Made by a program: the position numbers and the translations under genes
Shown: one piece after another, positions 1 through 6,964 of the stretch
How positions within the stretch are numbered: position 1 is the stretch's first letter
Layout: every line of letters starts with the position of its first letter
Assembly: GCA_903887035.1 (NCBI GenBank)
Contig: CAISOG010000157.1
Location: forward strand, 1 to 9,993
DNA: 9,993 nt
Direction of reading: 5' to 3'
Origin: an uncultured Holosporaceae bacterium
Lineage (GTDB): Bacteria; Pseudomonadota; Alphaproteobacteria; CAISOG01
The notes under the pieces: model-generated
Databases searched by the model: none
Told to the model about the DNA's origin: nothing
What the model saw: only the letters and a program-made list of their open reading frames with translations

Positions 1-1
1 A

Positions 2-391
2 TCTTATTGTATTAATAATGATATTCTTAGTCATACTGATGGTCTAGAGCCAAAGGATCCCTATTATCTTAGAAATGTTATACGAACTTATTTGTTTGAC
101 AATTACTTTGGACCAGATGGAAACCCTGTCATAAGTGCCAAGGTCAGTTATGGTGGCAAGGCGGCTCAACCATTTAACACGTTGGCATTGTTAGAGGCCT
201 GGCGTGATGCCAATGATGGGAATGGGAACACATCACCTATCGATTCAACTATGAAACACTATATGGACAGACTTGCTGAGGCAGAGAAAAGACTTAACGA
301 GGGTGGGGATCCCCCCTCTGCGAATTGGGCATCTGATCTTAATTTGCCCCCACGGGATCTAAGAGATCTTATTGCAAGCCGTGGAAGATAA
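2..391 (+). CDS. C-terminal part of an unrecognised AT-rich protein (5' truncated by window edge)
   Basis: The reading frame is open from base 2 to the TAA at 389-391 with no stop, so the gene begins before the window and only its last 129 residues are present. A TTG at 92 could be taken for a start, but about 30 in-frame codons upstream of it read as ordinary protein (a run ending HTDGLEPKDPYYLRNVIRTY), so I treat the gene as truncated. The visible part is soluble and mixed in charge. It has an aromatic stretch (YLFDNYFGPDGNP), a helical Glu/Arg/Lys-rich segment (HYMDRLAEAEKRLNE) and a polar tail ending RDLRDLIASRGR. I see no signal peptide, membrane segment or recognisable domain. GC is about 43% by hand count, clearly below its neighbours, and the stop lies 2 bases from the tRNA-Thr CCA end. 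It could be cargo of an integrated element. Function unknown. Confidence 0.6.
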   Translation, partial: SYCINNDILSHTDGLEPKDPYYLRNVIRTYLFDNYFGPDGNPVISAKVSYGGKAAQPFNTLALLEAWRDANDGNGNTSPIDSTMKHYMDRLAEAEKRLNEGGDPPSANWASDLNLPPRDLRDLIASRGR

Positions 392-393
392 AA

Positions 394-469
394 TGGTGCC
401 CGCAGCCAGAATCGAACTGACGACCTAACGATTACGAATCGTTTGCTCTACCAACTGAGCTATGCGGGC
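394..469 (-). tRNA. tRNA-Thr (anticodon CGU), CCA encoded
   Basis: The 76-base minus-strand sequence folds into a full cloverleaf. The 7-bp acceptor stem is GCCCGCA/TGCGGGC followed by A and an encoded CCA. The D arm is GCTC/GAGC with an AGTTGGTA loop. The anticodon stem AACGA/TCGTT is perfect around the loop TTCGTAA, giving anticodon CGT (plus-strand 434-436), which reads ACG (Thr). The T arm is GTCAG/CTGGC with loop TTCGATT and one wobble pair. The gene lies 45 bases downstream of hemY on the same strand, so it may be partly served by readthrough. Its 3' end faces the AT-rich truncated gene 2 bases away, a typical position for element integration. Confidence 0.97.
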
Positions 470-503
470 GCATCAACGTCAAAGCACTAAAGCGCCAAAG
501 CGC

Positions 504-532
504 AAATTAGCCTGTTACAGCACAGCAGGCAA
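504..532 (-). promoter_or_regulatory. candidate promoter for the tRNA-Thr gene
   Basis: On the minus strand a TTGCCT (527-532) is followed after exactly 17 bases by TAATTT (504-509), about 35 bases before the 5' end of the tRNA. The -35-like box overlaps the last codons of hemY. The matches to sigma-70 consensus are weak (4/6 and 3/6). Transcription from the hemY operon is an equally good explanation for tRNA expression. Confidence 0.2.
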
Positions 533-1897
533 GCTGGCTAATGCCTCATCCTCAAGATCTTTGCCGCCATCGACCTCACCGCCCGCCAGATCCAGGCTGG
601 CTACCGCGTGACAGGATGAACAAATCGCCGTCCATTCCGCCGCCTGATGATGACAGGATGCACAGACCCAGGCCGCCGGTTCGGCGGTTTTGGACGCCTT
701 ATCCATCCATTTATAGGCGGCCTCCTTACTGCCATGTTCAGATTTTTCCAGCGCGGCCATCAGGCGAAAAGCATCGGGCAGGGGTTCCAGATCGACAATC
801 GCCTGCAACTGTTGGCGTGCCTTGCCCCATAATTTGCAGGCTAAGGCCGCCTGCGCCACCGCCAGATAGCTAAGCGGATGAAGCGGTTTTTTGGCGGCCA
901 GGGCTTCGGCGGCGCGCAAATGGGCAAAAGGTTCCGATGGCGCCAGCTGCTCATGCAGATCCAACAGCTCCTTACAGGGTTGTATCGCCCACCATTTGTG
1001 CAGCAGGGTTTTGGTTTGACGGCTTTCACTTTGGCCACTCCGGGAGCCACTCTGGGCAGCTTGCGCGGTCAATTGCCCCAAATAGGCAATCGCCACCGGG
1101 CGATAGGATGGCGCCAGGCGATAGGCCTGCGCCACCAGCCGTTCCCGCGCGTCCTGTTGCGTTGACGGCACCTGCTGCGCCTGTTGCAACAACACCACCG
1201 CCCGCCAACGTTGCCCTTCAGCCCGGGTCAGGTGGCGATCGGTGATCATTTTTTGCAGAATCTGGTCGGCATCATCCCAATGATGGTTCAGCCCCAACCA
1301 GACCAACAACCCCTCCTGCACCCAATTGATGGTGGGTTCCAGGGCAAAGGCTTGCCGCGCTACCGCCAAGCCAACGGTGGGGTCGGGGTTTTTGGCCACC
1401 TGTTGCAACAGGGCGCGCAGGGCGGGAACCCGCGTTTCGGGCAGATCCAACATGCGGTGGTACAGGGTTTGCGCGGTCGCGCTGTCGCCGCCCATTTCCG
1501 CCGATTGTGCCGACAGCAGCATCGCCAGCGGTTCTTTTTTCACGAAACGACTGGCCTTGCCCGCCAATTTTTGCGCCTGGCGGGTATCGCCAGAGGCCAT
1601 CGCCAACATCCCCTCACTCAACGCATTCAGCCCTTTTTCCAGGCGGCGGGTATGGCGACGATCACGCCGGCGGGCGGGCCACCCGACCAGCCAACGGCGC
1701 AGGCGATCCATCAGCACGGTCAGTATCGCCACAGCGACCACAAACCCCATCCCCATTAGGGCGGTTGTTTGCAGCTGCCATCCGCGCCAACGAATCTCTA
1801 AACTGCCTGAATCCTGTGCCAGCCAGGCAATGATCGCCACCAGCAGGGTCAGCAGCGCCAAACGCCAAATCCATCGTAACCATCGGAACAAACGCAT
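515..1897 (-). CDS. hemY: HemY-like inner-membrane TPR protein of haem biosynthesis
   Basis: 460 residues. The start ATG has a strong GGGGAG ribosome-binding site 7 bases upstream, within the 13-base gap after the Mic60-like gene. Two membrane segments (about 11-28 and 47-64) are separated by a short SGSLEIRWRGW stretch, the usual HemY N-terminal domain, and are followed by a basic segment (RRRDRRHTRR) and a long helical TPR-like region (about 88-400). The tail carries CASCH (412-416) and CSSCH (426-430), a four-cysteine zinc-ribbon-like knuckle of the kind found in alphaproteobacterial HemY. The two-TM topology places it in the cytoplasm. HemY of this family is associated with the late part of haem synthesis; its exact biochemical role is not firmly settled, and it is unrelated to the protoporphyrinogen oxidase also called HemY in Bacillus. 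It is the last gene of the hemD - Mic60 - hemY row, which supports the call. Confidence 0.9.
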   Translation of the reverse strand: MRLFRWLRWIWRLALLTLLVAIIAWLAQDSGSLEIRWRGWQLQTTALMGMGFVVAVAILTVLMDRLRRWLVGWPARRRDRRHTRRLEKGLNALSEGMLAMASGDTRQAQKLAGKASRFVKKEPLAMLLSAQSAEMGGDSATAQTLYHRMLDLPETRVPALRALLQQVAKNPDPTVGLAVARQAFALEPTINWVQEGLLVWLGLNHHWDDADQILQKMITDRHLTRAEGQRWRAVVLLQQAQQVPSTQQDARERLVAQAYRLAPSYRPVAIAYLGQLTAQAAQSGSRSGQSESRQTKTLLHKWWAIQPCKELLDLHEQLAPSEPFAHLRAAEALAAKKPLHPLSYLAVAQAALACKLWGKARQQLQAIVDLEPLPDAFRLMAALEKSEHGSKEAAYKWMDKASKTAEPAAWVCASCHHQAAEWTAICSSCHAVASLDLAGGEVDGGKDLEDEALASLPAVL

Positions 1898-1910
1898 CGA
1901 TAGACTCCCC

Positions 1911-3182
1911 TTAATTGGTGCTGGCTTGAGCCAAAGCCGCCACCACCCGTTGTTCCAAATCCTGCAAGGCTTGATCGGCTTTCAGGCGGGCGCTTAACCC
2001 CGCCGACAGCTGGCTTAAGGCCTTCAGGCTGCGATCCGGCAAATGTTGCATGGCGGCATGCACCCGTTCCAACTCCCCCGCCGCCAACGACGTTTCCACC
2101 TCGGCCAGATAGGCGGCCACGCTGCCAGGTTCTGCCCGTCCCGCAACGGGGCGAACCGTTACCAGCTGGCGAATCTGTTGCTTAATCCATCCCCACCAGC
2201 CGCTTTGATCCGCTGTGCTGGCTTCGGCAGGCTCATCGGCTTGCTCCGACCAGGCCTGGCGAGACGCCTCAGCATATTGTTGCCGCAACAGCCCCACGCT
2301 GGGCACCCCCTGCAGGCTTAGGGATTGCAGGGTTTGCAGGCTTTCGCCCGACCCCGCCAGATCGCTGGCCAATTGAGTTAGGTTGGCCGACTGGGCGCGG
2401 AACGGTTGCCCCGCCGCCACCTGCTGCCGAATCTGACTCAGCAGCAGATAGGCGGTTTGCCGCCGTTGCCAGACCAAGTTGTGGGCAAGGGTTTGCTCCA
2501 TCTTTTCCAATCGTTGCTTAATCTGCACCGCATCCTGGCTGGGTACCAGGGGCACGGCCGCTCCCGCACGGGCAGCGGGCTGGGTAAAGGGCGATGGTGC
2601 CCCCCCCGAGATTCCCCCTAAGGCGCCAGCCGCTAACGCTTCGAAGGGGGTCGTGCTGCCCGCCTTAGCCGCCGAACCCTGCTGCCGCACCTCAGCCAGG
2701 CGCAGTTCCAAATCGGCAATCCGTTGTTTCAAAAAGCGGTTGGTGCGGTCATTGTCGTCAACCGATCTGCTGGCCAGGCTGCTGTCCGCGCCGCCATCCG
2801 TATCGGTGGCTTGGGCATCGGCACTGCCCGCCTCGGCGTTGGGGGCTGGCCGCGCATCCTCAGCCGCATTGGCGCCATCCTGACCACCATTGCCCGCGTC
2901 ATCCAATCCTGCCGCCTCATCCTCAGCGGGACTGGCCATGGTGCTGCCCTGCCCACCCGACCACTGCGCCTGCAGAGCCTGCCTGCCATGCTGTTGCCAC
3001 CATTGCCAGGCACCAAAACAGGCCACGATGACCACCACCAACACGATTAGCCCTGACCAGCCGCGACCGCTGGATGGCTTTTGCTCCTGGTTGGCGGCTG
3101 CGCCAGATGGCTCCGCAACCGATGCGGGTTCGACGGCTTTTTCCGATGGGGTGGGGGTGGATTGGGTCATGGGTTTGGACAT
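1911..3182 (-). CDS. Mic60/mitofilin-like inner-membrane protein
   Basis: 423 residues. The start ATG has AAGG 9 bases upstream. A short polar, Pro/Glu/Ala-rich N-terminus leads into one membrane anchor (about 43-61, LIVLVVVIVACFGAW). Next come a low-complexity acidic Ala/Asp/Gly stretch (about 80-145), coiled-coil-prone segments (about 146-168 and 216-256), and a C-terminal mitofilin-like domain. That domain contains a Trp-rich amphipathic helix running into LVTVRPV (about 328-345) and then the helical motif AAYLAEVETSLAAGELERVHAAMQ and LPD (about 356-383). This architecture matches the alphaproteobacterial homologues of mitochondrial Mic60 (COG4223), which sit in the inner membrane facing the periplasm and help form or constrict curved intracytoplasmic membranes. 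Its place between hemD and hemY is the usual one for the family. Whether this organism makes intracytoplasmic membranes cannot be seen here. Confidence 0.87.
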   Translation of the reverse strand: MSKPMTQSTPTPSEKAVEPASVAEPSGAAANQEQKPSSGRGWSGLIVLVVVIVACFGAWQWWQQHGRQALQAQWSGGQGSTMASPAEDEAAGLDDAGNGGQDGANAAEDARPAPNAEAGSADAQATDTDGGADSSLASRSVDDNDRTNRFLKQRIADLELRLAEVRQQGSAAKAGSTTPFEALAAGALGGISGGAPSPFTQPAARAGAAVPLVPSQDAVQIKQRLEKMEQTLAHNLVWQRRQTAYLLLSQIRQQVAAGQPFRAQSANLTQLASDLAGSGESLQTLQSLSLQGVPSVGLLRQQYAEASRQAWSEQADEPAEASTADQSGWWGWIKQQIRQLVTVRPVAGRAEPGSVAAYLAEVETSLAAGELERVHAAMQHLPDRSLKALSQLSAGLSARLKADQALQDLEQRVVAALAQASTN

Positions 3183-3229
3183 GAAGCGGCGCCTTAAAAG
3201 AAAAAGTCAAAGGAGATGACGACAACAGT

Positions 3230-4042
3230 TTACGGCCTGCCCCAGACTTCGACAAGCTGGTCGAGAAGGCTGGCCTCCGTCGGCTGTTTCGCCACCATAA
3301 TCCGCCGCCAGGCAAGCCCGTCAGGGATGTTTTTGTGCGGCTGTCTTGCTTGCGATGGGGGGATCACCTCCATCTCCCTACCAGCCGCCCTGGCCACGGC
3401 GTCGCTCAGGCATAGCGCGCTTAACCGATGATGCGCCCCCGTTAAGCCCGCCTGCGTCACCAGTTGGGCATAGATGGTCGCGCTGCGTGGGGCATAGAAC
3501 AATATCGCCGTCAGCGTCCCGCCCCGCAACGCCGTGATCACCTCGGCGGGCAATTCGGTGATGGGCTGCTGGCGGTACAGCTTTGGCTGATCGACCACAA
3601 AGCCGTGGGCGCGAAGCCGTGACCAATCCTGCGTCCGAAAGCCTTGGCCGGTGGGATGCACCAACGCCCCCACCTGCGGCGACAGTCTGGCGATGACCAA
3701 GCTGGCTAGGGAATCGGCATCGCCCCCCGCCGCCTCAACCCGCACAAAGCCTAACGCCTTAGCCATGGTGGCGCTGGCACCCCCGACACACAGCATCGGC
3801 GTGCCGCGATCGGGTTCCCGCATCGCCCATTGCTGCAGGCCATGTTGGCTGGTAATCAGCACCGCCTGATAGGGGGGGGCAGGGGCGTGAACAGGCGGCG
3901 GCATTGCTGGCGAAGACGCCTCGGTTGGCACAATCGACACCATCGGCGCGATCAGGCTGCCCCAGCCATAGGCCTGCAACCGCCGCGCGGTACGCTGCGC
4001 TAGCCCGCTGGGACGTGTTATCAGGAATTGGGGGGGCATCAT
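3230..4042 (-). CDS. hemD: Uroporphyrinogen-III synthase
   Basis: 270 residues. HemD closes and isomerises hydroxymethylbilane to uroporphyrinogen III in tetrapyrrole synthesis, in the cytoplasm. The sequence is divergent, as usual for this family, but shows its landmarks in order: FLITRPSG near the N-terminus (6-13), LITSQHGLQQW (the 'TS.nav' strand-helix), MLCVGGASATMAKALGF (the 'VG..Ta..l...G' motif), ILFYAPRSATIYAQL (the 'ffSprsa' motif), LCLSDAVARAAG (the 'aiS..va..l' motif), and a final helix. The start is one of two adjacent ATGs at 4037-4042; no good Shine-Dalgarno lies in the usual window, but FLITRP begins where family members begin, which supports this start. It is the first gene of a row with Mic60 (47-base gap) and hemY. 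hemC, which often precedes hemD, is not upstream. The coding sequence contains an 8-base G run (3872-3879) and a 7-base G run at its first codons. Confidence 0.88.
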   Translation of the reverse strand: MMPPQFLITRPSGLAQRTARRLQAYGWGSLIAPMVSIVPTEASSPAMPPPVHAPAPPYQAVLITSQHGLQQWAMREPDRGTPMLCVGGASATMAKALGFVRVEAAGGDADSLASLVIARLSPQVGALVHPTGQGFRTQDWSRLRAHGFVVDQPKLYRQQPITELPAEVITALRGGTLTAILFYAPRSATIYAQLVTQAGLTGAHHRLSALCLSDAVARAAGREMEVIPPSQARQPHKNIPDGLAWRRIMVAKQPTEASLLDQLVEVWGRP

Positions 4043-4094
4043 GCGATTCGCGCGCCAGCCTTACGGGTTATAGGGTTGGGTTGTTGATGGCCTT

Positions 4095-4122
4095 AGCATA
4101 GCGGGCGGCTACCGCGAATCAA
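4095..4122 (-). promoter_or_regulatory. candidate sigma-70-type promoter of hemD-mic60-hemY
   Basis: On the minus strand TTGATT (4117-4122) is followed after 16 bases by TATGCT (4095-4100). Each box matches the consensus at 4 of 6 positions. Transcription would begin near 4088, giving a leader of about 45 bases before the hemD start. It lies in the 127-base gap between the regulator stop and hemD, where I see no clear terminator hairpin for the upstream gene, so readthrough from the regulator is also possible. Confidence 0.4.
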
Positions 4123-4169
4123 TCACCCGCGCACATGCCTCTGATGGGACAGACTATCGGACGGAATGA

Positions 4170-4817
4170 TCAGGGCTTGCCCGGTTTGGGGTGGGTTGAC
4201 CAAATCAGCTCAAACATGGCGCGATGGGTGGCCGCATAGCTGGGATTGTTAATGATAATCACCGACTTGGCGCCCGTGTTGTTCGACAGAATTTCGGTGG
4301 CCACCTTATCCCCATAAATGGCGATGGTGTGTTCATGGAACATTTTGTCGGGGATACAGCGATATTCCTCAAGCGCATAGGGATAAAATTGCGCACCCGC
4401 CGCCACCAAAAACCGCATTTTGATGTTGGCCTCACGGATTTTTTTGTCGGCCGCCAATATCTCTGGCGGTGAGGCACTTTCGTCAATAAAGCCCCACAGC
4501 ACTTCGCCGTTAGCCCCAACTTGCGCGGCATCCTTTAGGGTATAGTAAATATCGTCCATCAGGCGTAACAACGCATCCTCCCCCTCAATAATCGTCAGGG
4601 TGTCATCGCGCAGGCGAAGGCCAGAATTGGGCAGAAATTCTATCCCGGCATCCTCCATCACTTTGGTAATTTTGGCGATGGTGGTGGTGCGGGTTTGGTG
4701 ATGTTCATCCTCAAAATGCTTAATCGACACCACGGAGATGTTGGTTTTTTCCGCCAAATCCTCGCGCCGCCAACGAAGCAGGGCACGTCCAGCGCGACAT
4801 TGATGGCCATTAATCAA
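4170..4817 (-). CDS. XRE-type HTH regulator with a C-terminal TrmB/PLD-like domain
   Basis: 215 residues from a TTG start (4815-4817) that has a strong GGAAGG ribosome-binding site 8 bases upstream. No in-frame ATG near the beginning would keep the HTH intact. Residues about 5-60 form an XRE/Cro-type helix-turn-helix of the common alphaproteobacterial form (QCRAGRALLRWRREDLAEKT ... SIKHFED ... MEDAGIEFLP). Residues about 75-210 form a second alpha/beta domain: IIEGEDALLRLMDDIYYTL, EVLWGFIDE, IKMRFLVAAG, then HTIAIYGDKVATEIL and SVIIINNPSYAATHRAMFELIWSTH. The pattern 'iYGdkVa ... iiI.np..a...r.mFellW' is what I know from the effector domain of TrmB-type sugar-sensing regulators, which have a phospholipase-D-like fold without catalysis; no HKD catalytic motif is visible. 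I infer a small-molecule-responsive DNA-binding protein; ligand and targets are unknown. It stands between ftsH and hemD as a probable single-gene unit. Confidence 0.78.
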   Translation of the reverse strand: MINGHQCRAGRALLRWRREDLAEKTNISVVSIKHFEDEHHQTRTTTIAKITKVMEDAGIEFLPNSGLRLRDDTLTIIEGEDALLRLMDDIYYTLKDAAQVGANGEVLWGFIDESASPPEILAADKKIREANIKMRFLVAAGAQFYPYALEEYRCIPDKMFHEHTIAIYGDKVATEILSNNTGAKSVIIINNPSYAATHRAMFELIWSTHPKPGKP

Positions 4818-4847
4818 GACATCCGCCTTCCAATAAAAGGAATACTA

Positions 4848-4876
4848 TCTTTATTTTCATAAAATACTTGCGTTAA
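4848..4876 (-). promoter_or_regulatory. candidate promoter of the XRE/PLD-like regulator
   Basis: On the minus strand TTAACG (4871-4876) is followed after 17 bases by TAAAGA (4848-4853), with a predicted start near 4841 and a short leader containing the GGAAGG site (4826-4831). The -35-like box overlaps one arm of the inverted repeat at 4872-4888, as would be expected for an autoregulated promoter. Consensus matches are modest and the whole stretch is AT-rich, so other boxes are possible. Confidence 0.3.
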
Positions 4877-4898
4877 GAAATCCTTAACATCCAGTATT
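4863..4898. repeat. nested inverted repeat, possible operator
   Basis: An inner perfect 6-bp palindrome, GTTAAG (4872-4877) and CTTAAC (4883-4888), has a 5-base centre. It is flanked by a second matched pair, AATACT (4863-4868) and AGTATT (4893-4898). A further direct copy of AATACT lies at 4841-4846, 22 bases (about two helical turns) from the first. The element covers the candidate -35 region of the regulator gene. It could be the protein's own operator, or an AT-rich hairpin after ftsH; there is no following U tract to make it an ordinary terminator. Confidence 0.45.
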
Positions 4899-4961
4899 GT
4901 TGATGCAAAATTACCAGCTGCATTTACGATGGTTCTGCTGTTTTTTTAACAATATGGCTTA

Positions 4962-4988
4962 TTACTGCTTGCTGTGCCTTGGCAGTAA
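4962..4988 (-). other. stem-loop 20 bases after the ftsH stop
   Basis: A perfect 7-bp inverted repeat TTACTGC (4962-4968) / GCAGTAA (4982-4988) with a 13-base loop lies just downstream of ftsH on the minus strand. It may mark the 3' end of the ftsH message. No U-rich run follows, so it is not a convincing intrinsic terminator. Confidence 0.3.
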
Positions 4989-5008
4989 AGATTCAAGTTT
5001 GGTTTGGT

Positions 5009-6922
5009 CTAGCGGGTTGTTTTAAACGGGTTGAATGGTTGGCTTGCTGCGTGGAACAGAGCCACGGCGGGGGGGGATTTGGCATCGCCAACATGGGTGG
5101 TGTTGGTGCGGTCAATGGTGCCACCGCCCAACAGGGTATTGATGTCATCGCCGCTTAGGGTTTCATGTTCCAACAACGCATGCGCCAATTTGTGCAAATC
5201 GTCCAGCCGTTCGTTCAAGATGCGTTTGGCGGTCTCATACCCCTCCTGCACCACCTTGCGAATTTCCAGATCCACTTGTTCGGCGGTAGCGTTGGACATT
5301 GCCTTGCGTTGGCCGCTGGCATAGCCCAAAAAGCCGTCGCCCTCCGGCTCCCCATAGGCCAAGGGGCCCAAGGCATCGCTAAGTCCCCATTCGGTTACCA
5401 TTTTGCGCGCCATATCGGTGGCCATTTTGATGTCGGAAGAGGCGCCCGTCGTGACCTTATCATGGCCAAAAATGATTTCCTCAGCGACCCGCCCGCCCAT
5501 GGCTACCGCCAAATCGGCCTTAAGCTTGGCACGGCTGCTGGAATAACGATCCCCTTCGGGCAGGCGCATGACCATGCCCAACGCCCGCCCACGCGGCACG
5601 ATGGTGGCCTTATGCACCGGGTCAGAGTCTGGCAGGCTTAGGCCGACCAGGGCGTGCCCCCCCTCATGATAAGCGGTCAGGCGTTTTTCATCCTCACTCA
5701 TCGCCATCGAACGGCGCTCCGCCCCCATGAAGACTTTATCCTTGGCTTGCTCAAAATCGCTCATGGTGACTGAGCGGCGGTTTTTGCGTGCCGCCACCAA
5801 CGCCGCCTCATTGACGATATTGGCCAGATCCGCCCCTGAAAAGCCTGGCGTGCCGCGCGCAATAATGCTGGGCTCCACATCAGTGGCCAGGGGCACTTTT
5901 TTCATATGGACGCGCAAAATCTGCTCACGCCCGCGCACATCGGGGTTGGGCACCACCACCTGGCGGTCAAAGCGACCAGGGCGCAACAGGGCGGGATCCA
6001 ACACATCGGGGCGGTTGGTGGCCGCGACCAGGATCACCCCCTCATTGGCCTCAAACCCATCCATTTCCACCAACAGTTGGTTCAGCGTCTGCTCCCGCTC
6101 ATCATTGCCGCCGCCCATGCCAACGCCGCGATGGCGGCCAACCGCATCAATTTCATCAATAAAGATGATGCAGGGGGCATTTTTCTTGGCCTGCTCAAAC
6201 ATATCGCGCACACGGCTGGCGCCCACCCCGACGAACATTTCCACAAAGTCTGAGCCTGAAATGGTGAAGAATGGCACGCCCGCCTCACCCGCAATCGCAC
6301 GCGCCAGCAGGGTTTTCCCGGTTCCAGGGGGGCCAATCAACAACACCCCTTTAGGAATCTTGGCGCCCAGCTTTTGGAACTTTTGCGGCGCCTTAAGGAA
6401 TTCCACCACCTCCTCCAACTCTTGCTTGGCCTCATCAATGCCGGCAACGTCGTTAAAGGTCACCTGCCCATGTTTTTCGGTCAGCATGCGGGCACGGCTG
6501 CGGCCAAAGCCCATCGCCTTACCCCCGCCGCCCTGCATCTGGCGCATGAAGAATACCCACACCCCGATAAACAGCAGCATGGGGAACCAGGACAGCAAAA
6601 TGCCAATCCATCCACCGCTATCATCCTGGGGCGCGGCGGTGATTTTGACCTTGTTACGGGTTAGGCGTTCAACCAGGCTGGGGTCATTGGGGGCATAAGT
6701 GACAAAGTTGCGGTTATCGCTTAGCTGCCCACTGATGTTAGGCCCCTGGATCATCACGCTGTTGACCTGTTGGCTGTCCACCATTTGCAGAAAGTCCGAA
6801 AAGGCCAGGTTGACCCGCCCGTTGGCGCCCATCGGCACCTGCAACAGGTTAAAAAAAGCCATTAACAACAGCCCAACTATAATCCAAATAGCCAGGTTAC
6901 GACCCGCATTAGGAACCATCAC
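5009..6922 (-). CDS. ftsH: ATP-dependent zinc metalloprotease FtsH
   Basis: 637 residues, full length for the family. The protein is a hexameric inner-membrane AAA+ protease that degrades regulatory and damaged membrane proteins. The N-terminus has one membrane segment (about 9-28), a small periplasmic domain (about 30-102) and a second membrane segment (about 105-126). The AAA+ module shows Walker A GPPGTGKT (197-204), the pore motif FVG (230-232), Walker B IIFIDEID (252-259) and the second region of homology DVLDPALLRPGRFDR (306-320). The protease domain has HEGGH (419-423) with Glu420 catalytic, and a probable third zinc ligand Asp497 in GASSDIKMATDMA. HEGGH instead of HEAGH keeps the HExxH ligands and is, to my knowledge, common in alphaproteobacteria. 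The first codon could be GTG (6920-6922) or the adjacent ATG (6917-6919); an AAG-rich weak ribosome-binding site precedes both. The last 30 residues are variable tail and include a C8 run in the coding strand. Confidence 0.98.
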   Translation of the reverse strand: MMVPNAGRNLAIWIIVGLLLMAFFNLLQVPMGANGRVNLAFSDFLQMVDSQQVNSVMIQGPNISGQLSDNRNFVTYAPNDPSLVERLTRNKVKITAAPQDDSGGWIGILLSWFPMLLFIGVWVFFMRQMQGGGGKAMGFGRSRARMLTEKHGQVTFNDVAGIDEAKQELEEVVEFLKAPQKFQKLGAKIPKGVLLIGPPGTGKTLLARAIAGEAGVPFFTISGSDFVEMFVGVGASRVRDMFEQAKKNAPCIIFIDEIDAVGRHRGVGMGGGNDEREQTLNQLLVEMDGFEANEGVILVAATNRPDVLDPALLRPGRFDRQVVVPNPDVRGREQILRVHMKKVPLATDVEPSIIARGTPGFSGADLANIVNEAALVAARKNRRSVTMSDFEQAKDKVFMGAERRSMAMSEDEKRLTAYHEGGHALVGLSLPDSDPVHKATIVPRGRALGMVMRLPEGDRYSSSRAKLKADLAVAMGGRVAEEIIFGHDKVTTGASSDIKMATDMARKMVTEWGLSDALGPLAYGEPEGDGFLGYASGQRKAMSNATAEQVDLEIRKVVQEGYETAKRILNERLDDLHKLAHALLEHETLSGDDINTLLGGGTIDRTNTTHVGDAKSPPAVALFHAASQPFNPFKTTR

Positions 6923-6964
6923 GACAAAACTTTCTTAGGGCAGTTTAGGTTACGTCTAATGACT

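Noticed and set aside
92..391. TTG at 92 as the start of a complete 99-residue gene
   Set aside because: The frame remains open to the window edge with protein-like sequence and no clear ribosome-binding site precedes the TTG, so a truncated longer gene is more likely.
482..507. GC-rich repeated GCGCTTT units between hemY and the tRNA as an intrinsic terminator
   Set aside because: The best stem is only four base pairs and no proper U tract follows; it reads more like three short direct repeats.
1184..1997. Overlapping plus-strand open frames of 191 and 223 codons opposite hemY and the end of mic60
   Set aside because: Arg/Pro/Gln/His-rich translations with no domain, fully covered by recognised genes on the other strand.
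5654..5668. HEGGH instead of HEAGH in the FtsH zinc site
   Set aside because: HExxH ligands and the catalytic Glu are intact, and to my knowledge Gly at this position is common in alphaproteobacterial FtsH.
5727..6698. Long plus-strand open frame of 323 codons opposite ftsH
   Set aside because: It lies wholly inside the well-supported ftsH gene, has biased low-information composition and matches no family; it is the expected antisense shadow of a high-GC gene.
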